From Candidatus Rifleibacteriota bacterium (GTDB taxonomy: Bacteria; Muiribacteriota; Ozemobacteria; Ozemobacterales; Ozemobacteraceae), in contig JADFXM010000007.1 in NCBI GenBank assembly GCA_015233565.1, positions 1-64,000 of the forward strand: DNA of 64,000 bases. The letters run 5' to 3'. A model generated the notes under the pieces. It was not told the origin of the DNA, did no database searches, and saw only the letters and a list, made by a program, of their open reading frames with translations. A program made the translations under genes and the position numbers. Shown here one piece after another: positions 1-8,765 of the stretch (the first letter of the stretch is position 1; the number at the start of each line of letters is the position of its first letter).

Positions 1-137
1 GGCACCGCCGGAATACTGACCCACGTTGCCGTGTGGCAACATTTAACTCTTTTGACCAAGCTTTTTCTTTAGTTGCTGATTTTCTTTGATGGGTCTTTTT
101 TTCTTTTATGGTGGGTCAGAAATTAGCGGGTCTACCA
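1..137. repeat. R1 repeat, copy a (IS-end-like)
   Basis: This stretch recurs at 44641-44690 plus 44873-44967, where it is split by another insertion. It holds an inverted pair CTGACCCAC (16-24) and GTGGGTCAG (111-119), resembling the subterminal repeats of IS21-type elements, but there is no transposase inside. I read it as a non-autonomous element or IS remnant. The window begins exactly at the repeat edge, so the left flank cannot be judged. Confidence 0.7.
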
Positions 138-213
138 ATTCAAAATTAGTTCGTGGGTTTCAATCTTCTTGGCTGCTGAAGAAATTTTCCGACAATGTTG
201 GGAGCCAAAGGCG

Positions 214-327
214 ATGAAGCAACCTTATTCGAAAAAAATTGAATATTCAGAAAAACGTCCAACGCTTTCCAATGATTTTATGGAAAATCTTTTTTTGGAG
301 GATTTAAGCATACCTACGGATAAATAA
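214..327 (+). CDS. possible 37-residue peptide, unknown
   Basis: An ATG-initiated frame of 37 codons ends in a double TAA. A GGGAG lies about 8 bases upstream of the ATG, giving a plausible ribosome site. The frame stays open upstream to about position 127, so it could also be the tail of a gene cut by the R1 repeat. The product is charged and hydrophilic, begins MKQPYSKKIEYSEKR, and has no recognisable domain. It is convergent with the beta-propeller genes. It could equally be chance. Confidence 0.2.
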   Translation: MKQPYSKKIEYSEKRPTLSNDFMENLFLEDLSIPTDK

Positions 328-415
328 TAATTGGTATTATATGTTCGGATGCATGATAAAAAATCGGTAGTGTCCAGTATTTGCCAAGAAGGGGTTCAAC
401 CAATAATGGTTCGCT

Positions 416-1732
416 TTATCCCTGCCAAGCTATGTGTGCTCTGGAAACCCATTCCGAGGTTTCGTTGTAGAAGAGGGTTTCCATTTTAGGAATGTTCGGG
501 CGCAAGTCTACGACATAAATGTGCCTTGAAGCATTCAAAACAAGTACATCGTCTGAACCCACGCTGCACACACTGAAGGCATATTCGGCGTTAAGATCAG
601 GCAAGGTTAGACCTTGTTCTTCAAGTTTTGCGATGGGATATAATTCTATAGAAGTCAGGCAAATCAGTCGATCGGCATCAATAATCTCGCAGCGATTGGG
701 GAAAACGGTTATTGCGATTGCTTTTCGGCCATGGTAGGTGACAATGTCGTGGCTTGCGAGACGATGAAAAGTGTCATGACTGTAGTGACCTTCCACCTGA
801 AACTCCCGGTTTTTTATTCGCATGCGAACGAGACAGCCGGGACCAAAAAGATGCATTTTACCTGATATTACAGCGATATTGTGACATACAAGATAGAATA
901 CTGCCGGGTCGTCGGGGTCGAAAACAACATGGGTCGGGGCCGGCCATGGGCTGGTCCACACTGTATAATCTCCCGTTTGCAAATCAACCAAAACGAGTCG
1001 ACTTGGCCGAACGCCTATTTGGCGCAGTGTTTCAAATCGTTTATGACTATCGGTGTCTGTAAACTCTGGCATTGGGCCGTTTAGATCCGTTAGAAACTCG
1101 TTTAGAAGCACCTGTTGCCCATTTGGTAACACTGCCAACTGATGAATGTTATCAGATACTGGCGTTCTTGCGTAAACCTTTTCAATTCCGGTTTTCAGGT
1201 CTATTCCTACCACTTCGGAATAATGTTTTGAATCATCCGGGTCGCTTTCATTTAAAAAAGGCCATCGCGCTGTAAATATTTGATCGCCGGTTGGGGCTAT
1301 CCCCGGGGTTGGCGAATATGACCAGGCCGGCGGCTTTTCGATTTTGCAAAGAGGAGAGTAGGTTTGAGCTTCAATGTCCAATAGATACGTGTTGATACCA
1401 TTAAGTGGCCCGCTGATAAAGGCGCCTTTCCTGAGTGACTGAACTGAATGTGAACTTAACAGGTGACGGACCAGGAATTCCTGTTTCACTGGATTTTGGG
1501 TCATCCATCTTCGTTGACTACTTCGAAGGGCAGTTAAAAGAGTATCGTAATCTTTGTTGTAAGAGAATACAAGTCGTTCAAGCTTTCCCAGAGCTGGCTT
1601 CCATACCCAGAATGCTCCTTCCGGATTGTTACGGTGGTAGGCAGGTATTACTATCGTGTCATTCTGTTTCCAGCGTGAAAACCCGGATCGAAGTTCGGTT
1701 GCGGGGTCAGTTCTACATTTGGCTATGCTCAT
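416..1732 (-). CDS. beta-propeller-like protein, paralogue 1
   Basis: The 438-residue product has no signal peptide and no family I can name. Repeated strand-turn segments such as SRLVLVDLQTGDYT, HVVFDPDDPAVFYLVCHN and CEIIDADRL suggest a multi-bladed beta-propeller. It is clearly homologous along its whole length to the next gene upstream (1760-3079); shared blocks include GPLNGINTYLLDI (about residue 108), YSPTPGI, LNEF and GPGCL. The two genes are 27 bases apart on the same strand and are probably co-transcribed as a tandem duplication. Their conserved His, Asp and Cys positions could mark an active or binding site, but none can be assigned. They lie a few kilobases from the lasso-peptide operon, which does not prove a link. 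Confidence 0.85.
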   Translation of the reverse strand: MSIAKCRTDPATELRSGFSRWKQNDTIVIPAYHRNNPEGAFWVWKPALGKLERLVFSYNKDYDTLLTALRSSQRRWMTQNPVKQEFLVRHLLSSHSVQSLRKGAFISGPLNGINTYLLDIEAQTYSPLCKIEKPPAWSYSPTPGIAPTGDQIFTARWPFLNESDPDDSKHYSEVVGIDLKTGIEKVYARTPVSDNIHQLAVLPNGQQVLLNEFLTDLNGPMPEFTDTDSHKRFETLRQIGVRPSRLVLVDLQTGDYTVWTSPWPAPTHVVFDPDDPAVFYLVCHNIAVISGKMHLFGPGCLVRMRIKNREFQVEGHYSHDTFHRLASHDIVTYHGRKAIAITVFPNRCEIIDADRLICLTSIELYPIAKLEEQGLTLPDLNAEYAFSVCSVGSDDVLVLNASRHIYVVDLRPNIPKMETLFYNETSEWVSRAHIAWQG

Positions 1733-1759
1733 ATGTTTGATCCTTTGGGGAAATAAATC

Positions 1760-3079
1760 TTATGTTAAAAGCGCCATATGAGCTCGGACAACCCAGTTGG
1801 GGTCGGTATTGTAAACCAGGGTTTCTATGACAGGAGTATTAGCGCTTGTGTCTACGACATAAATTCGTTGTGAGCCGCTAAGGACGAGAAGATCGGGTGA
1901 GTTTACACCGCAGACACTGAAAGCGGACTCGTTTGGGTGGTCAGGGAGAGCCAGTCCATTTGCATCGATTCGTGCAATCGGATAGAGGTCAATCAGGGCT
2001 AATCGAGTGAAACTTTCTGTGTCGATGATCTCGCATCGGTTAGGGAAAACCGTTACGGCAATTGCTTTTCGTCCGTGGTATGTTACTATTTCATGGGTAC
2101 TAAGGCGATGGAAGGTGCTGTGCGTGTAATGCCCTTCCACGTGAAACTCTTTGCCTTTGATCCTTAATTTAATCAGACATCCGGGTCCAAAAAGATACAT
2201 TTGTCCGGAAGCAATAACCATGTTATGACAGGCCAGGAAGAAAACATTCGGGTCATCAGGGTCGAAGACAAGGTGGGCAGGAGCTGGACAAGGGCATTCC
2301 CAGGTTGTTGAATCCCCTGTCTCTAAGTCTACAAGAGCGAGTCTGGACGATTTAACACCGATTTGCTTCAGAATTTCAGCGTGTTTGTTAGGGGCAATAG
2401 CTGAAAGTTCAGGAATTGGGCCGTTTAAACCTGTTTGAAACTCATTCAGAAGCAGATGGCGCTGGTCTTGCATTACAACAACCTGATGGACGTTATCGGA
2501 AATTGGGGAGGGAAAGCATATCTTCTCGGTTTTGCTGTTCAGGTCTATGCAAATGATGTCCGAGTGTTGCGGTTTCTCTGCGCTTTGTTTGTCTATCTCC
2601 TGAAGCCAACGGGTTGTATAAAGTTTGTTTTTGGCTGCGTTAATTCCTGGTGTGGGAGAATATGTCCAATAGGGAGAAGATTCATTACTGCAAATGGCCG
2701 AATATTTCTTAGCTTTAATATCAAGAAGATATGTATTGATGCCGTTGAGAGGACCGCTTGCCACTACCCCACTACTGATTTGAAAAGCGGTGTGGGGGAA
2801 CAGCATATAGCGGGAAAGTGATTGCTGGCCTTCCACTGTTGCTGGTTTCCATTGTTGAGGGGGGCGGTTTAGGATAACCTGAAACAAAGTTGAAGCGTCT
2901 TCAGGGTAGGGAATTAAAAGACGCTCCAGAATCCCTTGCGAAGGATTCCAAAGCCAGAAGGCGCCTTCAGGGGCTTCCCGGTTGCCTGAAATAATTGCCA
3001 GTGTGTCATTTGGGGCCCAGCGAGAACACTTAGACTTCAGGCTTGTTTTCAAGTCAGTTTTGCAGGTTATTGAGGTCAT
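1760..3079 (-). CDS. beta-propeller-like protein, paralogue 2
   Basis: The 439-residue product is paralogous to 416-1732. Similarity runs from the N-terminal PEGAFWLWNP block to the C-terminal SVCGVNSPDLLVLSGS block, so this is a whole-gene tandem duplication and not a shared domain. The most conserved core is GHYTHSTFHRLSTHEIVTYH followed by GRKAIAVTVFPNRCEIID, rich in His and Cys. There is no export signal, so a cytoplasmic location is expected. It is first in a probable two-gene transcript. The 278-base gap to the divergent RidA-family gene should hold both promoters. Function unknown. Confidence 0.85.
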   Translation of the reverse strand: MTSITCKTDLKTSLKSKCSRWAPNDTLAIISGNREAPEGAFWLWNPSQGILERLLIPYPEDASTLFQVILNRPPQQWKPATVEGQQSLSRYMLFPHTAFQISSGVVASGPLNGINTYLLDIKAKKYSAICSNESSPYWTYSPTPGINAAKNKLYTTRWLQEIDKQSAEKPQHSDIICIDLNSKTEKICFPSPISDNVHQVVVMQDQRHLLLNEFQTGLNGPIPELSAIAPNKHAEILKQIGVKSSRLALVDLETGDSTTWECPCPAPAHLVFDPDDPNVFFLACHNMVIASGQMYLFGPGCLIKLRIKGKEFHVEGHYTHSTFHRLSTHEIVTYHGRKAIAVTVFPNRCEIIDTESFTRLALIDLYPIARIDANGLALPDHPNESAFSVCGVNSPDLLVLSGSQRIYVVDTSANTPVIETLVYNTDPNWVVRAHMALLT

Positions 3080-3357
3080 TTTATTTATCCTTTGGAGAAA
3101 TCAGTTGGCATGATCGGTAATTTGCCCCGTAATGATTCGAAAAAAATGCATTAGCAATTGGTCGATCAAGTCAAATTAACAGGAAAAGCAATTACGAGGG
3201 TATCTATCATAATAAAAAGTGTGATGTCAAGAATATAAAGCCAGGCAGTTGTGATCAAAATACTTACGGAATTGCTGGTTTCGAAATCAGATAATTGACA
3301 CAACTGATTCTGCATGCTAATATGGCCCATATTTGATTTGGGAAGGGTGAAGAAAAT

Positions 3358-3954
3358 ATGCCAATGTCAGAAGTAAAAACAGAAGGATTGCTGGTATCTA
3401 AAATTGTAGCAGTGTCAGATGCAGAAAAGAGTGAATTAATTGCCCTTGAAATTCTCTCTGGCGATGGAAAAATAATTCCTTGCAAAGAAAAGTCCAAATC
3501 AGAGTCGAAATATGAAGGGGTTCAGAAATTTGCAATTAAAGCTCCAACTGTTTTGAACGAAGCTTTTGACTATTCTCGCCCATCCTCCTTTTCTCGTGGC
3601 ATAAGACTGGACCTTGGCGATTACAGCGTGCTTCTGATCTCGGGAACAGCTAGTATCAACGAAAAAGGGGCTACTATCCATCAGGGAGATTTCAGGGCGC
3701 AATGCTGGCGCACCTATCGGAATATAACGACATTACTGGAATCCGAAGGGGCTACTTGGCACGATATTGTTCGCACCACATGTTATTTACCTGATATGAA
3801 TGCAACTTACAAAGATTTCAACGAGATTCGTACCGCATTTTTCCAATGGCTCAATCTTGATCCCCTCCCTGCCAGCACAGGGATTCAAGCAGGATTGTGT
3901 CGTGATGATTTATTAGTGGAAATCGAAGCGATAGCTCTTCTCAAAAAGAAGTGA
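3358..3954 (+). CDS. RidA/YjgF-family protein with N-terminal extension
   Basis: The 198-residue protein ends in a RidA/YjgF/UK114-type domain from about residue 75, seen as LISGTASINEKG, then FRAQCWRTYRNITTLLESEG, DIVRTTCYLPDM and LPASTGIQAGL. RidA proteins hydrolyse reactive enamines and imines; relatives of this fold include chorismatases, and the block SGTASI followed by HQGDF is reminiscent of those. Extra residues 1-70 are not part of a normal RidA, which is about 130 residues. The start follows a good GGAAGGGTG site. A Nif11-like gene lies 48 bases downstream on the same strand. It may be a metabolite-processing enzyme rather than a housekeeping RidA. Confidence 0.8.
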   Translation: MPMSEVKTEGLLVSKIVAVSDAEKSELIALEILSGDGKIIPCKEKSKSESKYEGVQKFAIKAPTVLNEAFDYSRPSSFSRGIRLDLGDYSVLLISGTASINEKGATIHQGDFRAQCWRTYRNITTLLESEGATWHDIVRTTCYLPDMNATYKDFNEIRTAFFQWLNLDPLPASTGIQAGLCRDDLLVEIEAIALLKKK

Positions 3955-4002
3955 ATTTGATCGATAGGTTCCATACGAAAAAAAACATCCTCACACAAAT
4001 TC

Positions 4003-4221
4003 ATGAGTAAGCAGGAAGCGCTTTTTTTTCTGTGCGAAGTTCGTGAAGATCCGGTTATTCACGAGCTTGTCGCTCTAAGACAGAATGAACTCTTACCTGA
4101 AGACCTTGTTGAAATCGGCGCAAGATTAGGTTTTCATTTTTCACCAGATGAGCTGAATCAGGCGTTTCGCCACGAATGGACCATGCGGTGGATGAGTTTT
4201 CAAAACGTTAAATCCAGGTAG
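4003..4221 (+). CDS. Nif11-like small protein
   Basis: The 72-residue protein matches the Nif11 pattern: MSKQEALFFLCEVREDP at the start, then an amphipathic stretch and a PEDLVEIGARLGFHFSPDEL block where Nif11 leaders have 'A..xGFxFTxeEL'. Nif11 domains act as leader regions of natural-product precursors in many bacteria. Here there is no Gly-Gly cleavage motif; the tail after the domain is HEWTMRWMSFQNVKSR, aromatic and basic. It could be a precursor with an unusual core or a stand-alone Nif11 protein. No strong ribosome site is visible. It follows the RidA-family gene closely and is likely co-transcribed. Confidence 0.6.
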   Translation: MSKQEALFFLCEVREDPVIHELVALRQNELLPEDLVEIGARLGFHFSPDELNQAFRHEWTMRWMSFQNVKSR

Positions 4222-4231
4222 GTTATCTTGG

Positions 4232-4368
4232 GTTAGAAGCTGTCGAATAATCTCGGTACATTTTATTCGGTACAAAATGATCCGCTTCTGATGCGTAAAA
4301 GCGAGGCGAAAAATCGGGTGGGAACATTAAAAAATGAAAATCAGGGTATTTTTCGACCGATTCGTTAG
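4232..4368 (+). repeat. R4 repeat, copy a
   Basis: A roughly 127-base element bounded by GTTAG (4232-4236 and 4364-4368). The termini are imperfect inverted repeats of the family consensus CTGTCGAAAAAT. The same family occurs at 23953-24220 (twice), 27374-27511, 54846-54880 (partial) and 61953-62221 (twice). No coding capacity; it looks like a MITE. Confidence 0.8.
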
Positions 4369-4987
4369 GGATACATATAACTGTATCCGAAAAAAATAAG
4401 TTGGTTAGCTAATTTCAGAATTCCAGTTATCGCAAGTTTGCATTTTCCGGAAAGAAGCTCCCCAAGATATTTCTTTGATTTAGAAAAATTTTTCGGTTGG
4501 ATTTTATCCTGAGATCAACTTCAGACTTCCTGATGCGGGAGTATTTTAAAATGGCACCTTTTATTCGAGAAAGTCTTGAAATGTCGGCAAATTTTTCCGG
4601 AAAAAGTGCATTTTCAAATTCCGCACCAATACTGCAAAATAGCGATCAATTCATATACGGGTCAGGATTTCTGAACTTCCACAAAAATTAAGCAGAAGAT
4701 CCATTTCAAAGCAAGCTTACGCTTTATCAAGCGAAAAAAATTGAACCACTGAGGTTGGGAAATCTGAATTTCAGAATTCCAATTCCCGAGGTATAGTCTT
4801 GAGACCATTTTCCCGAAACCTGAAAACGTGAACTCGTTTGGATGAGATTCCTGCTTTAACTTTTGGATTACTTGGTCTCAAAACAAAATTCGGGCTGAAA
4901 ACTTTTTAATCTCTACGGAATCGGCTTTTGAAGCTGAGAAATCGAAGAAAATGAAGTTTACGACAAAAGGAAATCTGAATTTAGAAT
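4369..4987. other. intergenic gap with degenerate R6 repeat
   Basis: No convincing gene. A 107-base segment at 4414-4520 (TTCAGAATTCC ... TTTTCGGTTGGATTTTATCC) recurs in diverged form at 42689-42798. Fragments resembling its left end also occur near 4765 and 4970, so this gap looks like a graveyard of old repeats. A 64-codon open frame at 4497-4691 overlaps the repeat and shows no protein-like character. Confidence 0.5.
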
Positions 4988-5791
4988 TTACATTGGTTTA
5001 CAACAATGGACAAGTACGTAAGCTAGTACTGGAAGTTCCTCGAATTTTTTTGCAAACTTGAGGAGTTGCTGGAAAATATCTCCATCGATTTTTTTCGTAA
5101 TCAAATTTTTCAGGGCACGGCTCTTGGTATATTCTGTGAAGCCTTTCCAGCAAGCGTTTGTCACATCATCGAAGGAAATGTCGCAAAAACCGCTTTTTTC
5201 ATATAAAGCCCTGTATTCTTCAAGATTTTTATATATTTCCTGGTTTGCTAATGCCTTTCGGAATTTTTTAGGTTGGGCTGTGAAGAGCATATCGGCGACT
5301 ACTAATTCACCGCCTGGTTTCAAAACCCTATACGCTTCTTTGATAAAATCATAACGTCCTTGGAAATGCGGGGCTGCTTCAACTGAGACTACAGTGTCAA
5401 ACATGTTTTTTCGGAATGCAAGACTCTCAGCGGCCATCAGGTAAAAATTTGCCTGGGGAATTCGGACTCGACACTCAGATAGCTGATACTCTGATATATT
5501 GATTCCATGTATCTTTTCTGGAGGGAAATGTCGTGCAATGGATTGGGTTGATCCCCCCAATCCGCATCCGACATCGAGAACTATATTTTTTTGCTGACGG
5601 ATAAGTCCTAATAGCCGCTCCATTAAATTCTCACAGGCGGTCTCATGGTCGGATGTCTCGGGCTGAAATAACCCCAAATTGGCAAACCCTTTCTCCCTCC
5701 GGTCACCAAAATAATAATTTGCATTACGAAATAACTGATCATAGGATTCAACCAGACTGTTTCGAAAGTTTGATAAAGTGGTCTGTTCCAT
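4988..5791 (-). CDS. class I SAM-dependent methyltransferase (lasso operon)
   Basis: The protein, 267 residues from the chosen start, is a Rossmann-fold methyltransferase. Motif I is VLDVGCGLGGST, with later motifs FDTVVSVEAAPHF and YRVLKPGGELVVADM, closest in style to small-molecule O- or N-methyltransferases of natural-product pathways. The ATG at 5791 is preferred to the upstream one at 5827 because GAGGAG lies just before it; this leaves 11 bases after the previous stop. It is the last gene of the lasso operon. A role in methylating the peptide, for example the C-terminal carboxylate or a side-chain hydroxyl, is inferred from position only. Confidence 0.85.
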   Translation of the reverse strand: MEQTTLSNFRNSLVESYDQLFRNANYYFGDRREKGFANLGLFQPETSDHETACENLMERLLGLIRQQKNIVLDVGCGLGGSTQSIARHFPPEKIHGINISEYQLSECRVRIPQANFYLMAAESLAFRKNMFDTVVSVEAAPHFQGRYDFIKEAYRVLKPGGELVVADMLFTAQPKKFRKALANQEIYKNLEEYRALYEKSGFCDISFDDVTNACWKGFTEYTKSRALKNLITKKIDGDIFQQLLKFAKKFEELPVLAYVLVHCCKPM

Positions 5792-5802
5792 AGTTTTTCT
5801 CC

Positions 5803-7827
5803 TCAATTCCTGTTTTTGGAAACGCATAGAAGTTGAATCGCGCGAAGAACTGTCGCGGTTGTAATGGTTCGTCGATTATCAAAAGCGTTTATTGTTTGCT
5901 TGAGAGCGTTTGGGAAAGAAAGAATGGCTGAACCGTTCCATGAACCATCAAGGTTTTGGCTTGCGAGTATTTGGTTTGTGATTTTCTCTGTAAGAGAACA
6001 GGGCTTACCTGGTACAGAAAGTAGAATGCAAAGAGCCAGTGCCGAATCAAATGGTGAGCTGATTGGATCAGGTTTTTCGATCGGTGATTCAAAAAAATTT
6101 CTTATCCAGTCGATGGCACGGTTTATCAGGCCTCTGTCGGCATCTATTCCATGTAATTTAATGGCATCAACTGCCTGGGCAGTTGCATAAACTGGGCTTT
6201 TCCACCAGTAACTTTCCCAATTACCAGCAGTTTGCTGATTTTTCCTGATATAATTCATTGGTTCTTTCCCAAGCGCTACTAAATTTGCAGCGGCTGCAGT
6301 AACGCAAGTATGGGTATCATACCAGGTTGGGTTGATATTCTCCTGGTTTCCCCAGTCTTCGCGATTTTCAGGAAGGTAGGTTGAAATTCCCCCGGAAGAA
6401 TTTATGTGTCGGCGAAGAAATTCCAGAGAAATTTTTGCGCGCCCTGAATTTATTTCGCCGAGTTGGGATGCAAGTCGCAATGCCCAGATTGTGCTGTCGG
6501 CATCGCCCGATTGTAAATAGTTCCAACCCCATCCAGCACGCTGGCGATTAGCAAGTAATGACCATGCCCGTCGGGCAGCTTTTTCAGCCTGGGAATCCCT
6601 GATTTGGGTTAACATACAGCCAACATAAGCTGTCACCCATTCATCGCTTAAACCCTCCGAAAATCCGTCATAGTCTTGCCACCAACCGCTCTGAGCGCGG
6701 CAGGTCAACAAAAACGCCAAAGCAGCTTCAACTGCCTCAGAGAGCTTGTTTGAGCTTCGAAAAGTATTAAGGGAAGCTGCTGAAGAATTTGTGTTTATTT
6801 TTGTTTTTTCCCAAACCTCAATAAACCCCAGATATACTTTGGCTACTGGCGGCTCATTATCATAATGTGTAATTTTAATGTGGCTGATGCGACAGTCTAT
6901 CCATCCGATTTCTTGCGGGCTTCGTGTGAGTGCGCTTAACATGAGCGAATGTGGCCATGTTCCTTTTACCGAAAAAGGTGTTAGCGCTCCAGGCCACGCG
7001 AGCACTTTGCAACGCTGTTGTTCAGTGCACAAATGTTCCTTTTGTAACATGTCAAAGACACATTTCCAACGGGGATCATTATTCCAGGGCTGCCCCACGA
7101 AACATTCCAATCCAAGTGTGGTCATCAAGGTATCGCCAATTGTCAATGCCAGACGAATGCGATCTACGTGCGTGAAAAGCGCGTCAATTTGTTGCTGGAC
7201 ATTGGTTTTGGATCCCTGCCATCCGGTGCGGTTAAGATAAGAAACGAATTCATCGCAGGGAATACCTTCGATAATCAAACGGATAGGCGTTCCGGGGCGT
7301 CCAAGCATGAGACCGAGATGACACAGGCGAGCGGTTGGAGGCAAAGCTTCAATGCATTGTGTGAGTATTTCTTTTCGGGAATCAGATAAACAGGAACCTA
7401 ACCCACACAATGTCCGATTGACTGTGGTTTGACATTGGGATGGCGAAAGTGCTGTTGGCAGGCGAACAAATACGGAAATGGGAGGCTGACCAGATGCCTT
7501 TTTATTATCCAATTCCAGCCAGATATCGTCGACATTTCCGCTCAGTAATTCATTTTCGCAAAAATTCAGAATGCTGGTCCATTGGGAAACATCTTTAAAG
7601 TGTCCTTCAATGTTACTTTTAAAAAATAGTTTAAGTTTGTCAACTTCTGAAACGCTTTTGATCCTTTGCTGAAGATCAATACACCCGTTTTGTGTTAATG
7701 GGAACTCAATGCCGGCGCATGGAACAGCGGGAAGAAATTTTGCCATCTCCTCAAGGAGTGGGATATTTTCCCAAAAACGTTCTTCAAGAACGAACTGCAG
7801 AATTGGTGCAAGAGTTAAATCTTTCAT
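5803..7827 (-). CDS. squalene-cyclase-like alpha-toroid protein (lasso operon)
   Basis: The 674-residue protein has an unassigned N-terminal half (about 1-360) and a C-terminal half built from prenyltransferase/squalene-cyclase repeats: AQSGWWQDYDGFSEGLSDEW, RAGWGWNYLQSGDADSTIWA, SSGGISTYL, TAGNWESYWW and LDGSWNGSA. The sequence GDADSTIWAL sits where class II terpene cyclases carry the catalytic DxDD/DxDT motif, so an acid-catalysed cyclase or a scaffold derived from one is possible. The start overlaps the kinase stop by 4 bases, so it is translationally coupled in the lasso operon. It has no transglutaminase-like Cys-His-Asp region and so does not look like the missing leader peptidase. Its role is unknown. 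Confidence 0.8.
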   Translation of the reverse strand: MKDLTLAPILQFVLEERFWENIPLLEEMAKFLPAVPCAGIEFPLTQNGCIDLQQRIKSVSEVDKLKLFFKSNIEGHFKDVSQWTSILNFCENELLSGNVDDIWLELDNKKASGQPPISVFVRLPTALSPSQCQTTVNRTLCGLGSCLSDSRKEILTQCIEALPPTARLCHLGLMLGRPGTPIRLIIEGIPCDEFVSYLNRTGWQGSKTNVQQQIDALFTHVDRIRLALTIGDTLMTTLGLECFVGQPWNNDPRWKCVFDMLQKEHLCTEQQRCKVLAWPGALTPFSVKGTWPHSLMLSALTRSPQEIGWIDCRISHIKITHYDNEPPVAKVYLGFIEVWEKTKINTNSSAASLNTFRSSNKLSEAVEAALAFLLTCRAQSGWWQDYDGFSEGLSDEWVTAYVGCMLTQIRDSQAEKAARRAWSLLANRQRAGWGWNYLQSGDADSTIWALRLASQLGEINSGRAKISLEFLRRHINSSGGISTYLPENREDWGNQENINPTWYDTHTCVTAAAANLVALGKEPMNYIRKNQQTAGNWESYWWKSPVYATAQAVDAIKLHGIDADRGLINRAIDWIRNFFESPIEKPDPISSPFDSALALCILLSVPGKPCSLTEKITNQILASQNLDGSWNGSAILSFPNALKQTINAFDNRRTITTATVLRAIQLLCVSKNRN

Positions 7828-8765
7828 GGCAGAATTAATTCAACTAGGCGGGAAAGGTGATCCCAGGTTTTTGTGTATTGGACCAGGCGGATAGGAACTG
7901 ATGCCGCAAGTTTACTCAAATTACGCAATTTTTCCTGTGTCAAAAGTGGCAATATCCCTGGTGGATACAATGTTTCTAGGATAAGAGTCAAAGCCTCTGT
8001 TGGAGGAAGAGCCGGTCCGATGGCGACTTCGTTGTTTTGGTTGGTTTTCTCAACAATATACAACAATTCATCCAGTGGAGTTGCCTGAAGGCAAACGCGA
8101 TTATCAGGTTTGTTCGGTTGTTTGGAGAAATCCCAAAGAAGTTTTTCGAGATAAGGGACTTGGGGGAGGCAGGCATCGGCGCCTAAAATCCGTTTTACGG
8201 CAGTTGATTCCAGGCGCATTCCAGCGCAACCCGGTTCTACAAATATACGATCTTCCATCTGAGAAATCACAACCAGGTCATCAGACAGTAAAGTAGCTCC
8301 TTTTTGAAACAGGCTTGCAGCAATTGTTGATTTTCCCGCGCCACTTTTTCCCAATATGCCGATTGCTCTTCCACCACGTTCCAATACTGAACCGTGAAGG
8401 CAGATGACGCCCCTGAGAAAGAGAACGTAACCTAGAACTGCGCCGACAACCACTGTTGGAGCGAATTCCAGCTTCGCTTCCCTCGATACGATACAAACCT
8501 GATCATACTCTGGACTGATAACTACTTTCAGCTCATTGCCCCAGGTAATACAGAAAGAACCATCAGAAGCTTCTCCCAGGTCAGGCCATCCAAGTTGGGA
8601 AGAGGGACGGATGGCTCGCCAAAACGTTGGATTCCACTCTGTTTCTGGTTTCCAGCTTACTGTTAAATCGGCAGGAATATCAAATTCAGTGGCCATTGGG
8701 GCGGCAGGCAGTGGGAAAATGCTGTCAATCAAAACCCCGTAAAGACGATGACGGTAATATTTCAT
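7824..8765 (-). CDS. HprK-like kinase (putative lasso-peptide kinase)
   Basis: The 313-residue protein belongs to the HPr kinase/PEP-carboxykinase-like family. The P-loop is GILGKSGAGKSTIAASL (about residues 136-152), followed by GATLLSDDLVVI, where HprK-type enzymes bind metal. Several lasso-peptide clusters encode such kinases, and characterised members phosphorylate the C-terminal serine of the precursor. The precursor here ends in Tyr-Ser, which fits. The start overlaps the cyclase stop by 4 bases and the stop overlaps the next start by 4 bases, so it is tightly coupled in the operon. Confidence 0.85.
   Translation of the reverse strand: MKYYRHRLYGVLIDSIFPLPAAPMATEFDIPADLTVSWKPETEWNPTFWRAIRPSSQLGWPDLGEASDGSFCITWGNELKVVISPEYDQVCIVSREAKLEFAPTVVVGAVLGYVLFLRGVICLHGSVLERGGRAIGILGKSGAGKSTIAASLFQKGATLLSDDLVVISQMEDRIFVEPGCAGMRLESTAVKRILGADACLPQVPYLEKLLWDFSKQPNKPDNRVCLQATPLDELLYIVEKTNQNNEVAIGPALPPTEALTLILETLYPPGILPLLTQEKLRNLSKLAASVPIRLVQYTKTWDHLSRLVELILP

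Noticed and set aside
4497..4691. 64-codon gene
   Set aside because: Overlaps the R6 repeat and lacks a ribosome site and protein-like composition.
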